Below, one piece after another: positions 59,043-64,000 of a DNA stretch of 64,000 bases. This DNA comes from UBA8337 sp937907245. GTDB lineage: Bacteria > Pseudomonadota > Alphaproteobacteria > RS24. The notes beneath the pieces are model-generated. The model was not told the origin of the DNA. It made no database searches and saw only the letters and a list, made by a program, of their open reading frames with translations. The first letter of the stretch is position 1, and each line of letters starts with the position of its first letter. The DNA is taken from the NCBI GenBank assembly GCA_965219485.1, contig OZ244774.1, positions 1,116,001 to 1,180,000 on the forward strand. Reading direction: 5' to 3'. A program made the translations under genes and the position numbers.

Positions 59043-60329
59043 ATGTCCGATATGAAAACAGAAACCTTAGTCCTGCACGCAGGCTGGAGAGCCGACCCCA
59101 CAACAGGATCGGTAGCTGTGCCCATTCACCAGACCACTAGCTATCAGTTCAACGATACCGACCATGCGGCTAGCCTGTTTTCCCTTTCTGAACTGGGCAA
59201 TATTTACACCCGATTGCAAAACCCAACCACCGATGTTTTGGAGCAGCGCATTGCGGCCCTAGAAGGTGGTGCGGCTGCCTTGGGCGTGGCCTCTGGCCAA
59301 ACAGCGTCGACGATGGCCATTCAAAACATTGCGCGCGCGGGCGACAACATCGTGTCTTCCACCGACCTCTATGGCGGCACATGGAACCTCTTTGCCAATA
59401 CAATGAAAGACATGGGCATTGAAGTGCGCTTTGCCGATCCGACCCATCCGCAATCTTTCGCCGATGCCGTCGATGATAAAACCCGCGCGTTTTATGCCGA
59501 GACTTTGCCAAACCCGAAACTCCATGTTTTCCCAATCCAACAAGTGGCTGACATTGGGCGCGCCCATAATATCCCTCTAATTATGGACAATACGGCCGCA
59601 CCAACGCTATGCCGTCCGTTCGACCATGGCGCGGCAATTGTGGTCTATTCGACCACCAAATATATCGGCGGCCATGGCACTTCTATCGGCGGCGTGATTG
59701 TCGATGGCGGCAATTTTGATTGGGAAGCGGCCGGCGATCGCCAGCCTATGCTCAACTCGCCAGATCCATCTTATCATGGCGCGGTTTGGAGCGAAGCTGC
59801 CAAACCACTGGGCCCCATTGCCTATATTTTGAAAGCCCGCACCACCTTGCTGCGAGACATGGGCGCTGCCATGTCTCCGTTCAACGCCTTCATGTTTTTG
59901 CAAGGCATGGAAACGCTAGCCCTGCGAATGAAGGCGCATTGTGAAAATGCCAATCAAGTTGCGGCCTGGCTGAGTGACCAAAAAGGCGTGACCAAAGTCA
60001 TTCACCCATCGTTAATGGATGGCGAAATGCGCGCCCGTGCCGATGCAGTCATGAACGGTGGCTATGGCGCTCTCATGGGATTTGAGCTGGAAGGCGGCAT
60101 GGAAGCCGGTAAGAAATTCATCGATAATTTGGAGCTGCTGTATCACGTGGCCAATATTGGCGATGCGCGCTCGCTGGCCATTCACCCCGCCAGCACAACG
60201 CACAGCCAGCTCTCAGCCGAAGACCAAATCGCTTCCGGTGTCACCCCGGGCTATGTGCGTTTGTCGATTGGCATTGAACATATCGATGATATCATCGCGG
60301 ATATCTCGCAGGCCCTCTCGAAAGTATAG
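59043..60329 (+). CDS. metY: O-acetylhomoserine aminocarboxypropyltransferase (MetY-like)
   Basis: PLP enzyme that makes homocysteine from O-acetylhomoserine and sulfide. 428 residues, the MetY length (MetZ and MetB are nearer 400). Motifs: ETLVLHAGW at the start, YTRLQNPTTDVLEQRI, VASGQTAST, the PLP lysine in YSTTKYIGGHGT, and DNTAAPTLCRPF. A SAM-responsive leader directly upstream fits feedback control of methionine supply. Acetyl versus succinyl substrate is inferred from family resemblance. Confidence 0.93.
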   Translation: MSDMKTETLVLHAGWRADPTTGSVAVPIHQTTSYQFNDTDHAASLFSLSELGNIYTRLQNPTTDVLEQRIAALEGGAAALGVASGQTASTMAIQNIARAGDNIVSSTDLYGGTWNLFANTMKDMGIEVRFADPTHPQSFADAVDDKTRAFYAETLPNPKLHVFPIQQVADIGRAHNIPLIMDNTAAPTLCRPFDHGAAIVVYSTTKYIGGHGTSIGGVIVDGGNFDWEAAGDRQPMLNSPDPSYHGAVWSEAAKPLGPIAYILKARTTLLRDMGAAMSPFNAFMFLQGMETLALRMKAHCENANQVAAWLSDQKGVTKVIHPSLMDGEMRARADAVMNGGYGALMGFELEGGMEAGKKFIDNLELLYHVANIGDARSLAIHPASTTHSQLSAEDQIASGVTPGYVRLSIGIEHIDDIIADISQALSKV

Positions 60330-60331
60330 GC

Positions 60332-60544
60332 ATGGGGATCATCGAAAAAATTCTCGACTTAATGCCCGTGTGGTTTGGCATTGGATTTCTTGGGCCCGTT
60401 TTGGCCGAGATTTATTTTCGCACGCCGCTTAACAGCTATTTCCCCCTACCCATTACAGCCGAGACCAGCCACATTTACGGCGCCTGCATGATATTTGGGG
60501 GTCTATACGGGCTGGTAGCATGGAAAACAGGAAGATGGATATGA
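60332..60544 (+). CDS. Small two-helix membrane protein
   Basis: 70 residues with two hydrophobic segments (about 10-27 and 46-64) joined by a polar loop. It begins two bases after the metY stop and overlaps the desaturase start by 4 bp (ATGA), so it is very likely translated. No family is recognised. The tight coupling suggests a partner or subunit of the desaturase. Confidence 0.65.
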   Translation: MGIIEKILDLMPVWFGIGFLGPVLAEIYFRTPLNSYFPLPITAETSHIYGACMIFGGLYGLVAWKTGRWI

Positions 60545-61419
60545 ACACGAACGATCTAAGTAAATTGAACGAAACTGAGCTTATTCGGATAGAACGCGAT
60601 ATTGCGCGCAAATATATGGATAAACTCTCCATTCCGATGGTCATTTGGCCGATCTTGAATATCACTTGCTGGTTGGCGCTTTGGCCGCTGGTGATGACCG
60701 GCATGGTGCCGTTGTGGATTGCCTTTCCCATTGCCCTCGTCAATATCACCTTGTCGTATTTGCCAAGCCATGAAGCGCAGCATGACATTTATGCTCGCCC
60801 AGGCCAAAAACTGCGTTGGCTAAACGAAGCCATTGGCCATATTTCTGTGCTGCCTCTTGCCTATGGCTATCGCGCTTTGCGCCTGACGCATTTGGAGCAT
60901 CATAAACATACCAATAAGCCGGGCCTCGACCCTGACCAAATATTCAACAATAGCAAAACCTTGCTCGGCAATATTTGGACGAACATTAAGTCTTTTCAGC
61001 CCGGTTCGGAAGGCGCCGCCAGCTATCGTCGTTGCTTGGCGCGCATTGGAACGCCAGAAACCGAGCGCGCCCTCCTAGAGCAAGTGGGCATTTCGCTGCT
61101 GCATATGGCCATATTATTCGTCTGCGCCTATCACGGCAAAGCCTTGGAAGCGGTTTTATTGTGGTGGTTGCCGTTGAAAATGGCGGTGATTTACATTCGG
61201 GTCTATCTGTCTTGGTTGCCGCATTTTCCGGGCAATCAAGTGGGGCGTTATAAAGATACACGTGCCTTTAAAAGCTGGGGCGGCGTTTGGAGCTCATTGG
61301 GCATGACGGCGCATATTGTGCATCATTTGCATCCTCGCATTCCGCTGGACAAAACACCGGCCGCTTTGCGCGAGCTTTACCCCGTCTTGCAGGCCCGAAA
61401 AAGCCCCTTGGTGTAAGTC
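60541..61419 (+). CDS. Fatty acid desaturase family protein
   Basis: 292 residues from the ATG at 60541, chosen for the ATGA overlap and the AGGAAG upstream. A di-iron membrane enzyme with three histidine boxes: HEAQHD at residues 77-82, HLEHHKHTN at 117-125, and HIVHHLHP at 258-265. Several hydrophobic segments lie between them. The family includes fatty-acid desaturases, carotenoid hydroxylases/ketolases and sphingolipid hydroxylases; the substrate cannot be assigned. It is the third gene of the metY transcript or has its own promoter. Confidence 0.85.
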
Positions 61420-61508
61420 GATATTTATGCACTTGCGCCTTGCGCTGGCGCCCTAATTTAGGCAACCTTAATATTCATGATTAAGGTTTTGCAGATTGGG
61501 AGAGACGC

Positions 61509-62756
61509 ATGAGCCAGGCAATTAAAACAGACGACATTCCGCTGGACGAAATCAACCCAGCTCGGCCCGAGCTATATACCGATGAAAATGTCTTAGACCT
61601 CTTCAAACGCTTACGCGAAAAGGACCCAGTTCATTTTTTCGATGACCCGACCTTTGGCCCCATGTGGTCGATTACCCGCTACGAAGATTGCATAGCCATT
61701 GACACAGACCACAAGCGGTTTTCGTCTTCTGACCAATTCGGCGGCATTCAAATTGATGATAATATTGTTCGCCCGCCCGTCGAAGGCGTCGAGATTTCTG
61801 CTTTCATCACGAAAGACCAACCCGACCATGCGCCTATCCGCAAGTCCGTGCAGCCCATTGCCTCGCCGCCTGCCCTCGATAGCTTCAAAGAAACCATCGC
61901 ACAACGCACAAGCGATATTCTTGACAGTTTGCCCGAAGGCGAAGCGTTCAACTGGGTCGATACTGTTTCTATCGAACTGACGACACAAATGTTGGCGACC
62001 CTCTTCGACTTTCCTTTCGAAGAACGCCACCTGCTTACCTATTGGTCTGACATTGCCACCTCCACGGAGGGGGCCGACCATTTTCCAGGCCATGAAAAGC
62101 GTGTCGAAGGCCTAATGGAATGCCTCGAATATTTCACCAAATTACGCGAGAGCCGCGCTAATGGCGCGCCGAACTTTGACCTTGTTTCGATGCTAGCTCG
62201 CGACCCAAACACCAAAGACATGGACCCGATGAATTTCCTCGGAAATTTGATTTTGCTGATTGTGGGCGGCAACGACACAACGCGCAACTCTATGTCAGCC
62301 AGCATTAATGCTTGGAACCAATATCCGGACGAATTCGCCAAATTATGGGAAGACCCAACGCTGATCGATACTATGGTGGCTGAAGTTATTCGTTGGCAGA
62401 CCCCCCTGTCGCACATGCGGCGCACCGCGCTAGAAGATGTGGAGATGCACGGCAAGACCATCAAAAAAGGCGATAAAGTTGTCATGTGGTATTATTCGGG
62501 AAACCATGATGAAGATGTGTTTGAAGACCCGCGTGTGGTGAAGTTCGACCGCCCGAACGGCAAAAGCCATTTGTCTTTTGGGTTTGGCATTCACCGGTGC
62601 ATGGGGCTGCGCGTTGCGGAGCTTCAGCTGCGCATTCTTTGGCAACAAATTATCGAGAAATTTGAGAAAATTGAAATCGTGAAAGACCCTGTTCGCGTCA
62701 GCTCACATTTTGTTAACGGCTACTCAGAAATGATTGTAAAAGTAACTCGTCGTTAA
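61509..62756 (+). CDS. Cytochrome P450, CYP153-like terminal hydroxylase
   Basis: 415 residues, soluble bacterial P450. I-helix GGNDTTR at about 252-258, the E292-x-x-R295 motif in EVIRWQTPL, and the heme loop FGFGIHRCMGLR with the cysteine ligand C364. Segments such as SIELTTQMLATLFDFPFEER, SHMRRTALEDVE and KVVMWYYSGNHD match the CYP153A alkane/fatty-acid omega-hydroxylases as I remember them. Its ferredoxin and ferredoxin reductase are not adjacent. GGGAGAG precedes the ATG. The marine lipid/hydrocarbon role is inference from family. Confidence 0.88.
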   Translation: MSQAIKTDDIPLDEINPARPELYTDENVLDLFKRLREKDPVHFFDDPTFGPMWSITRYEDCIAIDTDHKRFSSSDQFGGIQIDDNIVRPPVEGVEISAFITKDQPDHAPIRKSVQPIASPPALDSFKETIAQRTSDILDSLPEGEAFNWVDTVSIELTTQMLATLFDFPFEERHLLTYWSDIATSTEGADHFPGHEKRVEGLMECLEYFTKLRESRANGAPNFDLVSMLARDPNTKDMDPMNFLGNLILLIVGGNDTTRNSMSASINAWNQYPDEFAKLWEDPTLIDTMVAEVIRWQTPLSHMRRTALEDVEMHGKTIKKGDKVVMWYYSGNHDEDVFEDPRVVKFDRPNGKSHLSFGFGIHRCMGLRVAELQLRILWQQIIEKFEKIEIVKDPVRVSSHFVNGYSEMIVKVTRR

Positions 62757-62771
62757 ACGAAGGAGTTACCT

Positions 62772-64000
62772 GTGTCATCATCGAAAATCCGCTGGGGCAT
62801 TCTTGCCACTGGCAGCATTGCTACGCAATTTGCTACTGACTTACCCCACAGCCACACAGGCGTTTTAGCTGGCGTCGCCAGCCGCGACAAAAATAAAGCG
62901 CAGGCTTTTTGCGACACCCATGGCGGCACACCATCCGATTATGACGCACTGCTTGCGCGCCAAGACATTGATGCCGTCTATATTGCCACCCCCCATGACA
63001 GCCATGTGGCTTGGAGCCATAAAGCGCTGGCTGCGGGTAAAGCTGTGCTATGCGAAAAACCGCTTGGGCTCAACCAAGGGCAAGTTTTGAATATTTATGG
63101 CGAAGCGGCGCGCAAAAGTACCCTGCTGGTCGAGGCGCTGATGTATCTTATGCATCCCCGCATGCATTTGGCCAAAAAGCTGATTGAGGAAGATGCCATT
63201 GGCACGATCACAGGCTTCAGCTCCTCGTTTGGGTTTGCTTTCCCCTTCACGCCAGAGCATCGCCTTTATGATATCGAGCGCGCGGGCGGCGGCATTCTGG
63301 ATATTGGCATTTACCCCCTCACGGCAGCGCGCTATTTCCTCGGCGAGCCCAGCGGATTGACCGGCGAAGCTAGATTGGCCCCTAGTGGCGCCGATGCCGA
63401 AGCCAAAGCAAGCCTTGCCTATGACGGGTTTGACGCACATCTTCATTGCGCTATCGATACGAATTTAGACTGGCACATTACGGTTGAAGGCGAGACTGGC
63501 ACTTTAAAAATTACCCAGCCTTGGCATCCCGGGCCTGAGAATAATCACATTTCTATTACCGATGCGGCCGGCGTGGAGACCGTTCACACTAGCGACGAGC
63601 CACGTCCCCTCTACGCCATGGAGGCAGACCATATGGGCGAATTGCTGGCGCGCGGGGCCAAAACTTCCGATTTGGTGACACCCGATTTCAGCATAAACAC
63701 CGCCTATTGGATGGATCGATGGCGCGAGGCCGGCGGCGTTATTTATGCCGCCGACACATTGGGCCCCATGGGCTTTCACGGAAAAACCGTACGCCTAGGC
63801 GCGCACGCCAAACTGGAAACCGCCGCTTTGGGCGACTTGGCCAAACCCGTATCGAAATTAGTGCTGGGCACCGACAATCAAATTGACGCGCCGACAATGG
63901 CCGCCATGGCCGATGCTTTTGTGGAAGCGGGCGGCAATTGTTTCGACACGGCTTTTATTTATTCCGACGGGCACTCCGAGGCCCTACTTGGCGAATGGAT
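62772..64000 (+). CDS. Gfo/Idh/MocA oxidoreductase fused to aldo/keto reductase (partial)
   Basis: The start is GTG at 62772 with AGGAG six bases upstream; the frame is open to the window edge, giving 409 residues. Residues 1-330 are a Gfo/Idh/MocA dehydrogenase: N-terminal RWGILATGSIATQFA and C94-E95-K96-P97 (the EKP motif), followed by a GGGILDIGIYPLTAARY-type segment. From about residue 358 a new domain begins, KLVLGTDNQ and GGNCFDTAFIYSDGHSEALLGEW, which is the start of an aldo/keto reductase (catalytic Asp and Tyr). The remainder lies outside the window. Substrate probably a sugar or polyol. Confidence 0.88.
   Translation, partial: MSSSKIRWGILATGSIATQFATDLPHSHTGVLAGVASRDKNKAQAFCDTHGGTPSDYDALLARQDIDAVYIATPHDSHVAWSHKALAAGKAVLCEKPLGLNQGQVLNIYGEAARKSTLLVEALMYLMHPRMHLAKKLIEEDAIGTITGFSSSFGFAFPFTPEHRLYDIERAGGGILDIGIYPLTAARYFLGEPSGLTGEARLAPSGADAEAKASLAYDGFDAHLHCAIDTNLDWHITVEGETGTLKITQPWHPGPENNHISITDAAGVETVHTSDEPRPLYAMEADHMGELLARGAKTSDLVTPDFSINTAYWMDRWREAGGVIYAADTLGPMGFHGKTVRLGAHAKLETAALGDLAKPVSKLVLGTDNQIDAPTMAAMADAFVEAGGNCFDTAFIYSDGHSEALLGEW

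Overview
The window reads as one chromosomal stretch of an alphaproteobacterium. The evidence is the set of gene neighbourhoods known from that class: DUF2155-mlaD-NDUFA12; DUF2066-PerM-HdaA-ppk-ppx facing purMN; holC-pepA; rsmA/gmk/mltG/fabF/acpP/fabG/fabD; rpsF-rpsR-DUF2232-rplI-dnaB-alr-mlaEF-radA-cvpA-purF; panB-YfgM-bamB-der; guaB-rsmB-TPR-guaA. A candidate SAM-V riboswitch before metY and a CYP153-type P450 point to a marine, hydrocarbon- or lipid-oxidising lineage (Parvibaculales/PS1-like or SAR116-like). That placement is inference from gene content only. No rRNA, tRNA, insertion sequence, prophage or CRISPR array was seen.

Layout. 1-7.6 kb: the tail of a probable RNase E, a BepA-like protease, a DsbA-like protein, convergent thiSG, then aroQ-accB-accC, and a minus-strand group NDUFA12-mlaD-DUF2155. 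7.6-17.5 kb: aspS, rnd, and the polyphosphate/replication-control operon DUF2066-PerM-HdaA-ppk-ppx. 17.6-25.9 kb: purMN, ndk, holC, pepA, surA, rsmA, a zinc alcohol dehydrogenase and gmk. 25.9-30.3 kb: mltG and the fatty-acid synthesis cluster. 30.3-41.6 kb: a long plus-strand run from ribosomal protein S6 to purF and a short-chain dehydrogenase.

41.6-44.05 kb is a short accessory island. It holds a small cysteine protein, an HNH nuclease with a DpnI/DRP-like winged helix, a membrane protein with eight tandem 14-residue repeats, and a small zinc-ribbon protein. It is the best candidate for an undescribed system, possibly restriction or defence. 44.1-51.96 kb: der, bamB, YfgM-like, panB, then a group of small accessory enzymes (GNAT, GFA, phosphatase-like, YtoQ, DUF3147, PpnP, DUF1330). 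51.95-58.8 kb: the GMP operon guaB-rsmB-TPR-guaA, with rlmE and a second Ppx/GppA upstream. 58.9-64 kb: metY behind the riboswitch, a small membrane protein with a desaturase, a CYP153-like P450, and a Gfo/Idh/MocA oxidoreductase fused to an aldo/keto reductase, cut by the window end.

The genes are mainly housekeeping: purine synthesis (purM, purN, purF, guaA, guaB, gmk, ndk), fatty-acid synthesis (accB, accC, fabD, fabG, acpP, fabF), envelope biogenesis (surA, bamB, mltG, mlaD/E/F), translation and replication. Compared with the usual alphaproteobacterial order, as recalled, lptF/lptG/lptD, pdxA and yicC are absent from the surA-rsmA-gmk-mltG neighbourhood.
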